From the NCBI RefSeq assembly GCF_017939745.1, contig NZ_JAGKQQ010000001.1:1922001-1986000 (forward strand): DNA of 64,000 bases, given 5' to 3'. A model generated the notes under the pieces. The model saw nothing but the letters and a program-made list of their open reading frames with translations. It was not told the DNA's origin and ran no database searches. Below are positions 52,305-61,146 of this stretch, piece by piece. A program made the translations under genes and the position numbers. This DNA is from Gemmata palustris. Its GTDB lineage: Bacteria > Planctomycetota > Planctomycetia > Gemmatales > Gemmataceae. Numbering within the stretch: position 1 is the first letter of the stretch; each line of letters opens with the position of its first letter.

Positions 52305-52361
52305 ACGGGATCAAGATCCGACGCGATCCACTGTGTGAATCCTGTCGGATCTTGATCCCGT
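52305..52361. repeat. 18-bp perfect inverted repeat with 9-base periodic flank
   Basis: Arms 52305-52322 and 52344-52361 are perfectly complementary (ACGGGATCAAGATCCGAC and its mirror). The left arm belongs to a 9-base periodic stretch beginning at about 52288 (GGATTAACA, AGATCAACG, GGATCAAGA). This GACAGGATTAACA type of repeat is dispersed in many bacterial genomes. It follows the stop codon of the convergent regulator gene. Confidence 0.6.
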
Positions 52362-52388
52362 CTCAATCTCTCACGCACCGGCGACCAC

Positions 52389-53894
52389 TCACCCCGCCCG
52401 GCGCTGGCGCTCTTCTTCGTACTTGTGCAGTTTATTGTAGAGCGTCTTCAGGCTGATCCCCAACTCGTCGGACGTCTTCTGCTTGTTCATCCCGTTCTTC
52501 GCGTACACCTGAAGGATGTACTCCATTTCCACGTCCGCCAGCGATTTCGTCGGCCCACCTGTACCTTGGTCGCCCTGGGTCGCCGGGAAGGGTAACGATG
52601 TCGGCGCGTTCCCGGGGAATGGGGCGGGGTAGGCGCTCGGCGCAGGCGCGCTGTGAGTAACCGGGAATGCCATCGGAATCGTCGCGGACGTCTTCGGGTA
52701 CACCATGTCGCGGGGCAGCGCTTCCGGCGTGATGAGCCCGCCGCCGGACACGATCCAGGCGTACTCCATCGCGTTCGTCAGCTCCCGCACGTTCCCCTTG
52801 TAATCATGGTTGAGCATGATCCGGAGCGCTTCGGGGGTCAGCAGGTGGGCCACGTTCTCCACCGGGCGCTTGGCGTGCTTGGCGAGCAGGTGCCGGGCCA
52901 GTTCGGGGATGTCCTCGCGCCGGTCCCGGAGCGGCGGCAGGTGAACGTGGAACATGTTCAGCCGGAACAGCAGATCCTCGCGGAACGTTCCCTCTTCAAT
53001 CATCTTCCGCAGGTCTTTGTTCGTCGCGCTGATGACCCGCACGTCCACGGTAATGGGCTGGCTCTCGCCCAGTCGCTGGATCTCGCCCGCTTCGAGAACC
53101 CGGAGCAGTTTCACCTGAAGATTCTTGTCCAGTTCCCCGAGTTCGTCGAGGAACAGGGTGCCGCCGTTCGCGACCTCGAAGAACCCCTTGTGGTCCTTGT
53201 CCGCGCCGGTGAAAGCGCCCTTCTTGTGGCCGAACAGTTGGCTCTCGGCGAGGGTCTGCGTGAGCGCCCCGCAGTTCACTGGGACGAACGGCATGTCGGC
53301 GCGCTTGCTCTTCGTGTACAGCGAGCGCGCGACGACCTCTTTCCCGGTGCCGGTTTCGCCGGTGATGAGCACCCGGCCGTCGGTCGGCCCGACGCGGTCG
53401 ATGAACTGCTGCACCGGCGTCATGGCGGCGCTGGCCCCGATCAGCCCGGACGGGCCTTCGGCCGCCTCGACGCGGCTCTCGAGGGCCGCGGTCTTGTTCT
53501 TGAGTTTCCGCTTCTCCTGAATGCGGATCAGCAGCGCCTCGATGTCGGTGAGCTTGCACGGCTTGGTGAGGTAGTCGAACGCGCCGAGCCGGAGCGCTTC
53601 GACGGCGGTCTCCGTGCTGCCGTACCCGGTCATGATGACGGCTTCGGTGTCCGGCGCGACCTGCTTGAGCGCGGCGAGCACCTGGAGCCCCGCCTTGTCG
53701 TGCTCCATCCGCATGTCGAGGATGGCCGCGTCGAACGTCTGCTTCTTGACCGTCTCGATGCCGCTCTTGCTGTCCGCACAGGTCGTGACCTCGTGCCCGA
53801 ACCGGGGCAGTTCGGACTTCATGAACTCCCGCAGGTGGGCTTCATCGTCGACGAACAGGATTCGCAGGCGGTTGTGTGCGGGTGTGGTTGCCAC
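52389..53894 (-). CDS. NtrC-family sigma-54-dependent response regulator
   Basis: A 501-residue regulator. The receiver domain has LFVDDEAHLREF, the phospho-Asp in AAILDMRMEHD and Lys in YLTKPCK. The AAA+ domain carries Walker A GETGTGKE, the GAFTGAD loop and GGTLFLDELGEL. A proline/serine-rich linker leads to a FIS-like DNA-binding tail (NKQKTSDELGISLKTLYNKL). The GTG at 53894 is preferred because GGAG lies 7 bases upstream; the frame is open to a GTG at 53912. It lies 86 bases downstream of its partner kinase, with a hairpin between them. Confidence 0.95.
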   Translation of the reverse strand: MATTPAHNRLRILFVDDEAHLREFMKSELPRFGHEVTTCADSKSGIETVKKQTFDAAILDMRMEHDKAGLQVLAALKQVAPDTEAVIMTGYGSTETAVEALRLGAFDYLTKPCKLTDIEALLIRIQEKRKLKNKTAALESRVEAAEGPSGLIGASAAMTPVQQFIDRVGPTDGRVLITGETGTGKEVVARSLYTKSKRADMPFVPVNCGALTQTLAESQLFGHKKGAFTGADKDHKGFFEVANGGTLFLDELGELDKNLQVKLLRVLEAGEIQRLGESQPITVDVRVISATNKDLRKMIEEGTFREDLLFRLNMFHVHLPPLRDRREDIPELARHLLAKHAKRPVENVAHLLTPEALRIMLNHDYKGNVRELTNAMEYAWIVSGGGLITPEALPRDMVYPKTSATIPMAFPVTHSAPAPSAYPAPFPGNAPTSLPFPATQGDQGTGGPTKSLADVEMEYILQVYAKNGMNKQKTSDELGISLKTLYNKLHKYEEERQRRAG

Positions 53895-53941
53895 TCGCGG
53901 TCTCCGTTTCACGATCCGAACTTGGGGGCGGCGGAGCTTAG

Positions 53942-53968
53942 ACGGGCTTGCAGGATTTACAAGCCCGT
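53942..53968 (-). terminator. hairpin between histidine kinase and response regulator
   Basis: A perfect 9-bp stem (53942-53950 with 53960-53968, ACGGGCTTG) with a 9-base loop lies in the kinase-regulator gap. No T-tract follows in the direction of transcription, so it may attenuate or process the message rather than end it. Confidence 0.35.
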
Positions 53969-53980
53969 TTCAGCCGCCCA

Positions 53981-55603
53981 TCATGCCGCGGTGCGGCTGC
54001 CGGGAAATGTCAGCACAGTGGGCGCCGGTTCCGAGTCGCCCTCGCTCCCCGGCGCATCCGATACACCTGGTGCGAGCTGCAGCGGGATGCGAACGGTGAA
54101 CGTGCTCCCGGTGCCCGGTCCGGCACTGGCGGCCGTGATCGTCCCGCCGTGCTGGTCCACGATCTGGTGGCTGATAAACAGCCCCAGCCCGGTCCCCTTC
54201 CCCGTGCGGCTCTTGGTGTAGAACGGCTCGAAGATGTTCTGCAACACCTCCGGCGCCATGCCGCACCCGGTGTCCGCGAAGATCAGTTCCGCGTACCCGC
54301 CGGCGGTCCCGAGCGTGATCCCCAACTGACCGCCGTCTTCCATGCTGTCGAGCGCGTTCACCACGAGGTTCAAAATCACACTCTTCAAGTCTTGTGCGTT
54401 AACGGGGGCGACGATGTACCCGGCCGGCTCGAAGGCGACGCCCTTCCCGCGGCTCGACGGCAGGTGCCGCGCGACTTCGAGGACGCCGCGGACCAGGCCG
54501 GTGAGGTCGGCCGGATCCTTCGTGCGCTCCCCCGTGCGGCTGAAGTCGAGCAACTTCTGTGTGATGTCCTTACACCGCAGCGCTTCCTGTTGAATCATCT
54601 TCAGGTAGCGCGTGAGGACTTCGGTTTCCGCGGGCGGCGCGGTGCTGGACGCGAGCACGTCTTGCAACCGGCGCTCGAGCGCTTCGGAACAGAAGAGGAT
54701 GCTCGCGAGCGGGTTGTTGATTTCGTGCGCGACGCCCGCGGCGAGGAACCCGACGGACACCATGCGCTCGGACCGCACGAGCTGCCGGCTCCGCTCGTTC
54801 ACCTGGCGGGCGAGGTCCGCGTAGACCGCGTGCAGGCGGGCGACCATCGCGTTGAACTCGTCCGCGAGCTCCTGGAGCTCGTCGCCGGAAGTGAGCGTGA
54901 GGGGCTGATCGAACGTCCCGCTCTGAACGCGCTGGACCCCGGCTTGCAGCTCGCGGATCGGGGCGAACATCCACACGCGGAAGTAGTACAGCATCGTCGC
55001 GACGAGCGCCAGCGCCCAGACCATCGCGAACCCGACCACCCAGGCGGTCCGCCGGATCGCGCCGAAAGATTCCTGGCCGCTCTTCTGAATGTCGTCGAGA
55101 AGTGCGTGACGTAAATTTTCCGCAGTGCGCCGGGCGCTCCCGTACTCTCTACGAACCTGTTCCTGATCCCGGACCGCTACAGTTGTGCTACCACTTTGTG
55201 GCTTTTGTATTACGTCATTGACTTCTTTCTGAAGCGCATCCAGATTTCTGTTTAATTCCGGTATAAGAAATGACTCCTGAGCGCCATCATCGGGGTCGTA
55301 CCCCGCCTGAACATTTTTCTTATTCGCTTGGTCGAAACCGTAAGTTCCGTTCAGAAGTGCCCGGGTGGAATCTATGGCCAAAAGGCAACCGTCACCGTTG
55401 TTAGGGTCGCCCTGGTCAAAAGTGTTCAACGCACCAATCATCTGAGTCACGATCGCCAGCTCACTAACCTTGCGATCGATCGTCTTTACGCTCACATAAT
55501 ACGTGTAAATGCCGTAAGCCGTGCCGCTCGCCAATAGCCCAATGCTCCCGGCCACGAGGACCAGGCCCAGCATCAGTTTGTGGCGCAATCGGCGGCGAGC
55601 CAC
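53981..55603 (-). CDS. membrane-bound sensor histidine kinase with HAMP domain
   Basis: A 540-residue kinase. TM1 lies near residues 8-33 (LMLGLVLVAGSIGLLASGTA). A periplasmic sensor of about 150 residues (about 36-185) follows, then TM2 (VVGFAMVWALALVATMLYYF), a HAMP domain, HisKA with His in GVAHEINNPLASI, and HATPase_c (NLVVNALDSMEDGG, DTGCGMAPE, FEPFYTK, GTGLGLFI). The GTG at 55603 is chosen because AGGAGGT sits 6 bases upstream and TM1 then begins after a short basic N-terminus; a long upstream frame to 55990 is not used. The sensor part has noticeably lower GC than the rest. Confidence 0.93.
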   Translation of the reverse strand: MARRRLRHKLMLGLVLVAGSIGLLASGTAYGIYTYYVSVKTIDRKVSELAIVTQMIGALNTFDQGDPNNGDGCLLAIDSTRALLNGTYGFDQANKKNVQAGYDPDDGAQESFLIPELNRNLDALQKEVNDVIQKPQSGSTTVAVRDQEQVRREYGSARRTAENLRHALLDDIQKSGQESFGAIRRTAWVVGFAMVWALALVATMLYYFRVWMFAPIRELQAGVQRVQSGTFDQPLTLTSGDELQELADEFNAMVARLHAVYADLARQVNERSRQLVRSERMVSVGFLAAGVAHEINNPLASILFCSEALERRLQDVLASSTAPPAETEVLTRYLKMIQQEALRCKDITQKLLDFSRTGERTKDPADLTGLVRGVLEVARHLPSSRGKGVAFEPAGYIVAPVNAQDLKSVILNLVVNALDSMEDGGQLGITLGTAGGYAELIFADTGCGMAPEVLQNIFEPFYTKSRTGKGTGLGLFISHQIVDQHGGTITAASAGPGTGSTFTVRIPLQLAPGVSDAPGSEGDSEPAPTVLTFPGSRTAA

Positions 55604-56027
55604 GCAACGACCTCCTGTCAAGTCGCACCCGTCCATGAGTGCGGCCCCACGCCCCGGAATGATTTCGGGACCGTGAAGGCGGCGGACTCTACCAAGTGCG
55701 TTCTTACAAAACGAGAGCAACTTTTTCCGATGCCACCGGAACCCGGCGACCGGGAGGGTCGATTCAAGTTCGGCCCGTTTTAAAGGCGATTGGATGTAGC
55801 AGAGCCGAAGGGCACAGTCCCTAATCGGGCGGCGGAACGCAAGAGTTGCAAAGATTCGGGCCGAATCGCACCGGATCGCGGAATTTTCGCCCACTTGACT
55901 CGCCCGGACCTGAACGCACGCGCCCTCCCTAATATTTGGGCGCGCCACAGTTGGGGTTGCCCCGCGCGGCGCGAACCCGCTACATCTCAATTTCTGCCCG
56001 TCCCGCGCTCGCGCGCAAGGAGAACCG
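55604..56027. other. divergent intergenic region
   Basis: 424 bases between the histidine kinase and kdsA. The minus frame is open through it, but its translation lacks domain signals. Expected to hold both promoters; none is certain by eye. Confidence 0.4.
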
Positions 56028-56918
56028 ATGGAGCCGCACCCCCCTATGAGCGTCGTGACCGTGGGGTCTTATCAGATCGGCGCCGGCAACCCGTTGCTGT
56101 GGATCTGCGGTCCGTGTGTGATCGAATCACACGCCCTGACGCTGCGCATCGCGGAAACGCTCCGCGGGTACGCGGACAAGCTCTCGCTCCCGCTCGTGTT
56201 CAAGGCCTCCTTCGACAAGGCGAACCGGAGTTCCGGCAAGTCGTTTCGCGGGCCGGGGCTTCACGAGGGCCTTAAAACTCTGGAAGCCGTTAAACGAGCA
56301 ACCGGCTTGCCGGTAACCACCGACATTCACGAGTGCGCACAAGCGGCCCCGGCCGCAGAAGTGTGCGACGTGCTTCAAGTTCCGGCGTTCCTCGCGCGCC
56401 AAACCGACTTGCTGGAAGCGTGCGGCCGGACCGGGCGCGTGGTGAACGTCAAAAAGGGGCAATTCATGTCCCCGTGGGATATGAAGAACGTGGTCGCGAA
56501 GCTCTCCGAGTTCGGGAGCCGAAACGTGCTCCTGACCGAGCGCGGCACGACCTTCGGTTACGGGTTGCTGGTCAACGACATGCGATCCGTGCCGTGGATG
56601 CAAGAAACCGGTGCTCCGGTGATCTTCGACGCCACCCACAGCGTACAGAGACCGGGAGCGCTCGGGGACCGCACGGGGGGGGACCGCGACATGGTGCCGG
56701 TCCTGACCCGCGCCGCGGTCGCCGCCGGGTGCGACGGGGTGTTCCTCGAAACGCACCCGAACCCGGACGAGGCGAAGAGCGACGGGCCGAACATGCTCCC
56801 GCTCGACGCGCTGCCCGAGTTGTTCACGCGGTGCCTGCGAATCCGAGCCGCCCTCAGTAACGCTGTTTCCCAGGGTTCGGGGTCCAAATTCCCGGCGGAT
56901 GACAAGAAAGCGTCGTGA
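56028..56918 (+). CDS. kdsA: 3-deoxy-D-manno-octulosonate 8-phosphate synthase (KDO-8-P synthase), class II
   Basis: A 296-residue enzyme that condenses phosphoenolpyruvate with arabinose 5-phosphate to KDO 8-phosphate for lipopolysaccharide. Signatures are [95 protein letters not shown] and [19 protein letters not shown]. The Cys in GPC (where E. coli has Asn) marks the metal-dependent class II. AAGGAG precedes the ATG. Presence of kdsA supports an outer membrane with KDO-type sugars. Confidence 0.97.
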   Translation: MEPHPPMSVVTVGSYQIGAGNPLLWICGPCVIESHALTLRIAETLRGYADKLSLPLVFKASFDKANRSSGKSFRGPGLHEGLKTLEAVKRATGLPVTTDIHECAQAAPAAEVCDVLQVPAFLARQTDLLEACGRTGRVVNVKKGQFMSPWDMKNVVAKLSEFGSRNVLLTERGTTFGYGLLVNDMRSVPWMQETGAPVIFDATHSVQRPGALGDRTGGDRDMVPVLTRAAVAAGCDGVFLETHPNPDEAKSDGPNMLPLDALPELFTRCLRIRAALSNAVSQGSGSKFPADDKKAS

Positions 56919-57023
56919 CGGTGAACGTCGGCCGGACGCGAAACACGTTGGTCCGTCGCGGGGCGTCGAACTCGAACTTGCAACAGGAACTCTGCCAAGC
57001 CACTGCCACACGAGCCAACCCGC

Positions 57024-58886
57024 ATGACCCCCGACCACTGGCCCGACGCCCGCTCCCGCCGACCACTCGCCGCTCTCACCCTCGCCGCACTGTTCGTGGT
57101 CGGCGCCGTACTCACCGGAGCGAGCGGGTGTACGAAGCCGCCGAGCGGCGTGAAGAATAATGAGGAACCCGTCACCGCGAAGGGTGATCCCTGGAAGGTC
57201 GCCGGTCAGCGGTTGAAAAAGGAAACCGATTGGGCCGCGTGCCGGACCGCCCTCGGTGGGTTGGCGACCGACCTGAACACCCAAACCAAAGACGCGCTCC
57301 CCGCGCTGTCGGAAGCGGAATTCACGAAACTCGCGCACCTCGTGCCGCTCTCCCCCGACGATCGCGAGGAGGTTCGCGCCACCACGTTCAGCGCACACGA
57401 CAGCGTTTACCTCTCGGACTGTTTGTACTTGCGCGATTCGGCGGATTCTCTGGCACTCAACGGGTTCCCGCCGGACCAGCGCGCGGAACGGGCGTTCGCC
57501 TGGGTGTGCCGACAAGTCTACCTACAGCCGTGGATGCGGGTCGCGGGCCGCTCCGACGGTGCCAGCGCGCTCCCCCCGACCGCGGTATTGCGGCGCGGGT
57601 TCGGCTCCGGGCTCGAGCGGATGTACGTTTTCCTAGCGCTGCTCCAACAACTCGAACTCGACGGGTGCCTGATCGGTGGGCCGGACGCGGGGGAGCAACC
57701 GGCCGGGCTGCCGCTGGTGACTCACGATAACAAGGCCTTCATAAGCGGCGCCCCGCGCGGCCCGTTCTGGGCGGTCGGTGTGCGGATCGGCTCCGACGTG
57801 AAACTCTTCGACCCGTGGCGCGGGCAACCCTTCCCGGTCACACTCGCGCAACTCAAAGCGAACCCCGACGCCGCAAAAGCGTGGTTCGCGGACCCGGCCA
57901 ACATCAGCGGCGCAACGCTTGAAGACGCGAAAAAGGCAACCGCGTTCCTCGCGGTGCCCGTAAACGCACTCGCCCCGCGCATGGCTCTGGTGGAATCCAA
58001 ACTGAAGAGCGAACTCGGCGCGAAGCTGGCTTTTAACGCGAAGGCGCTGCAGGACTCGTTCCCGGACCCGAAGCCCGCGTTCTGGAACCCGCAGGACAAG
58101 CCGAGCCAACCGGACGCGTTCGCCTACGGGCACGCGAGCCGCTCGCTGCTCCCACTCGACATGGGCGGCACCGATCGCGGTCCGCCCTCCGCCCGATTGT
58201 TCGATGCGTTCCGGCGCGAGCAACTCCCGACGAGCGTGTTCAAACTCCCGGACGCCCTCGCGCCCGTGCCCGCCCGGGCGCGCCTCGGTGGGACCGCGGC
58301 GGCGGTCCTCGGAATTTCGTTCATCGAACCGCCCAACCCGCGCGAGCGCATCCAGCGCGGTCAGTTCCAGGACGCGGCGAAAGACCTCGTGGCGAAACAG
58401 GAAACGTTCGCCAACGGTTTAGAGCGCCTCCGCCTGAACAAGGACGCGGACCAGCAGATCAAGGAGTGGATCGAGCTCATCAACGGCCTTTATCAGGAAC
58501 TCGGGCGCGCCCAACTGAATGCGGATAAGGTCACAGAGGCGAACATCGTCGGCCAGATCGACAACAATTGGAAACACGCCGGTGTACAGTTTCTCGTGGA
58601 CCGGGCGTCGTCCGAAGTCGGTCTCGCGGAATCGACGTACCTCCTCGCGCTGTGCAAGCACGAACTCGCGGAACGGAGCCAGGCCCGCGCGGACACTGCG
58701 GTGGGGGCCGAGGCAGATCGTCTGAGGTCCGATGCCACGGATTCGTGGAAGACGGCCCTCTCCGCGTGGCGCACCTACGAGCAGCATTCCGTCGCACACG
58801 CCGGGTTTCCCGGTCGCGCGGCACACGCTCGGGCACTCGCCGGCCGCGCCGCGCAACTCGCGAACCCGCTGCCGCCGAAGAAGTAG
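57024..58886 (+). CDS. lipoprotein with transglutaminase-like region
   Basis: A 620-residue predicted lipoprotein: N-terminal hydrophobic segment with lipobox LTGASGC, then a region around 155-230 (RAFAWVCRQVYLQPW, LRRGFGSGLERMYVFLALLQ, LDGCLIGGP) that resembles planctomycete transglutaminase-like proteins, where an arginine/glycine strand precedes the helix. The usual catalytic Cys-His-Asp triad is not evident to me. The C-terminal 200 residues are helical and TPR-like. It follows kdsA by 105 bases in the same direction. Confidence 0.7.
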   Translation: MTPDHWPDARSRRPLAALTLAALFVVGAVLTGASGCTKPPSGVKNNEEPVTAKGDPWKVAGQRLKKETDWAACRTALGGLATDLNTQTKDALPALSEAEFTKLAHLVPLSPDDREEVRATTFSAHDSVYLSDCLYLRDSADSLALNGFPPDQRAERAFAWVCRQVYLQPWMRVAGRSDGASALPPTAVLRRGFGSGLERMYVFLALLQQLELDGCLIGGPDAGEQPAGLPLVTHDNKAFISGAPRGPFWAVGVRIGSDVKLFDPWRGQPFPVTLAQLKANPDAAKAWFADPANISGATLEDAKKATAFLAVPVNALAPRMALVESKLKSELGAKLAFNAKALQDSFPDPKPAFWNPQDKPSQPDAFAYGHASRSLLPLDMGGTDRGPPSARLFDAFRREQLPTSVFKLPDALAPVPARARLGGTAAAVLGISFIEPPNPRERIQRGQFQDAAKDLVAKQETFANGLERLRLNKDADQQIKEWIELINGLYQELGRAQLNADKVTEANIVGQIDNNWKHAGVQFLVDRASSEVGLAESTYLLALCKHELAERSQARADTAVGAEADRLRSDATDSWKTALSAWRTYEQHSVAHAGFPGRAAHARALAGRAAQLANPLPPKK

Positions 58887-58913
58887 AGCCGCGGAGGTTC
58901 CGCGCCACCAGAT

Positions 58914-59885
58914 TCATAGGTGATGCGCGGACCCGTCGGGACCGAACCGCACGCGCCCCGGCTTCCACCGGGGCGCGCGAACGTCCTCTCCCTTCGCGAC
59001 ACCGAGCACGGCCTCGGCGAGGTTGAAATCCGCGAGCGCGCGGAGCCCGATGTACGATGTGGTGAGCCGCGGGTTGATCTCGATAGCGTAATCGCCCGAG
59101 CCATCAGGCGCGTCGCCCAGTACCAGATCGACGCCCACGAATCCGAGCAACTCGGGCACGCACTCCACCGCAGCACGGCCGAGTTTCACGGCGCGGGCCG
59201 CGAGGTCGTCCGGGATCGGCAACTCCCCCCCCCTGTATTTGAATCGCCCGTCGCTACTCAGTAATTGGAAAGCGGGCAGAAGGGGTAAGTGCCCGCGCGG
59301 GCCGCACAGGAACGCGACACTCGCCGCGCGCCCGGGCACGAACTCCTGAAGGATCATCGAGTGCGCGGGTGTGCGGGCCGCGAGCGCGGGCGCCAACTCG
59401 AACCGGTCGCGGATCAGAAACGTGTCCGTCGATCCGGCCCCGTCGCGCGGCTTCCACACCACCGGAAAGGCTTCACACGGGGTCGGGGCGCGGTCCGTTG
59501 TCGCCGGCGTGCGCACGCCGTGCGCACGCCAGTGGGCCGCGAGCGCGAGCTTATCTGAGGTGAGGGCAACGGCTCCCACCGATGACCCGAGCAGCGCACT
59601 CACCGATTGGCGCACCGCGCGACAGTCGCGATCGAGTTGTCCGTCCGTTTCGGGCGCGATCACGAGTGACCAATCGCTTCGCTCCGCAACGCGCTGGAGC
59701 TCGCGTTCGTGATCGTTCCCTTCAAATCGATCGAGTGTTTCGACCGTAACTCCCGCCACGCGAGCGAAATCTTCGGCCACCGCGTCCCGCATCGCGGAGC
59801 CTTCGCGGTACATCCCGTGATCGGGCGAATCGGGTTCGCGCCCGGTACCGGTTGCGGTCATGTACTCGTAAACGAACACGCGCAT
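58914..59885 (-). CDS. ATP-grasp ligase, COG1821 / tyramine-glutamate ligase-like
   Basis: A 323-residue protein starting MRVFVYEYMTATG, the typical opening of COG1821 ATP-grasp enzymes. The ATP-grasp core includes FPVVWKPRDGAGSTDTFLI, SMILQEFVPGRAASVAFLCG, VGVDLVLGD and YAIEINPRLTTSYIGLR, with metal-binding Glu and Asn in EINPR. Characterised relatives (MfnD) ligate glutamate to tyramine in methanofuran synthesis. Since planctomycetes carry archaeal-like C1 genes, a methanofuran-type role is possible (inference). The frame extends to an ATG at 59924; the ATG at 59885 fits the family start better. Confidence 0.8.
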   Translation of the reverse strand: MRVFVYEYMTATGTGREPDSPDHGMYREGSAMRDAVAEDFARVAGVTVETLDRFEGNDHERELQRVAERSDWSLVIAPETDGQLDRDCRAVRQSVSALLGSSVGAVALTSDKLALAAHWRAHGVRTPATTDRAPTPCEAFPVVWKPRDGAGSTDTFLIRDRFELAPALAARTPAHSMILQEFVPGRAASVAFLCGPRGHLPLLPAFQLLSSDGRFKYRGGELPIPDDLAARAVKLGRAAVECVPELLGFVGVDLVLGDAPDGSGDYAIEINPRLTTSYIGLRALADFNLAEAVLGVAKGEDVRAPRWKPGRVRFGPDGSAHHL

Positions 59886-61146
59886 CGGGAATTTCCACTT
59901 CATTTCGGAGACGGCTTGCGGCATACTCTATTCACTACCGACCTCCAGCGCTCGCAACTCTCCCACCGCGCGAGCCTTTTAAGGTTCTCCGTGTCCGCGC
60001 CCGATTCCGCCCGCTTTTGCGACGGCCTTTCGCGCCGCGAATCGCGCACCATCGGTTCGCTCGGCGCCTTCTGTCTCACGCGCCCGAAACGGCTCCGCGC
60101 CCGAGAACAAGACCCGGGTCGTTCGCGCGCCCGAGCGCCTAAAAGACGAGCCTGATTCTACTGTTCCGGCTCGGCGCGCCCGGCAACAAGAGACGCGGGA
60201 TCCGAAACCAGACGCGGGCACGATCTGCACCGCCCCCCGATCTCGTCATCGGCGAAGACGAGTCGCCTCACGGATAAGATCGCGGTCCTCCGCGCGTGCC
60301 CGACCAACGACAAGGCCCACAGTGCCTGCGGCTAATTACATGACCACGGATTGACACATTTCACGAATGTAATTGAAGTGCCCCGCTTCGTGGGGAAAAT
60401 CAGTGTCGGATGGGTCTCACGGTCATCAACTGGTACGGACGCGGAGCAAGTTGGCGTCAGCCACGACCCGCACACCCGAGAGAGACATTTGTCACCGTCT
60501 CCAGAAAACCGCGGCGCAGCGACTGGCTGATCTCGGTATCGTCTTCCACCATCTGCAGTTGCATCGCAAAAGCCCCCAGCGCACTCCCGCTGAATCGAAC
60601 CGCTCGAGAGCGCCCTGGGTGGAGATGGTAACCCTTCCGCCGAAACACCGGCTTAGAGATCGCGGTCGTGCCAGTCTGGTCGTCTGGCACCCATTTACCC
60701 CCCAGTTCGACACGAATCACGCGCAATATGAACAATTGATCACATCGCACTCCATAAGCCCTAAAACTGCGCAATCGATCGGGTCAAAAACAGGGACCAA
60801 AGTTTCACGCGGGCTGAGAAAGTGCAGAGCCGAGCGACACGTCTTCTGGGTTCCGAAGCCCACTTTTCATGGTCTTCGCAAATCTTGTGCGCAAAGGATT
60901 TACGCTGGCGGATCAGCCGGAAGTTGCCAATCGCATTTCTGTCTCGAACGGGTTTCTTTATCGAATGAAATTCCGGTTAGGTGCTAGGTTTAGAGGCAGA
61001 TCGCTCGGAGGGCCGGATCTGTCGGTGGCTAATCGCATTGGTCCGAAGATTGCATTACTCGAAATATTAAGCCGGAATGTGGACTTACGAAACCGCACTG
61101 GTTTGGTGTTCTAACCAGTACCGGGAACCAGCGAGCGAAAAAATCT
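59886..61146. other. mostly gene-free region, partly AT-rich
   Basis: The stretch left of the ATP-grasp gene is GC-rich and empty. From about 60320 to 61140 GC drops well below the rest of the window. Apart from the response-regulator remnant at 60457-60564, no coding signal is convincing; longer frames here are repetitive in Arg/Ser or lack starts. Confidence 0.4.
60457..60564 (-). pseudogene. N-terminal fragment of an OmpR-type response regulator
   Basis: The minus strand from 60564 reads MQLQMVEDDTEISQSLRRGF then LETVTN and degenerates. The first 22 residues match the opening of OmpR/CzcR-type receivers (VEDDxEIxxSLxRGF). No receiver core follows, so it is a fragment. Such regulators often sit beside RND efflux operons like the one that follows. 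Confidence 0.45.
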
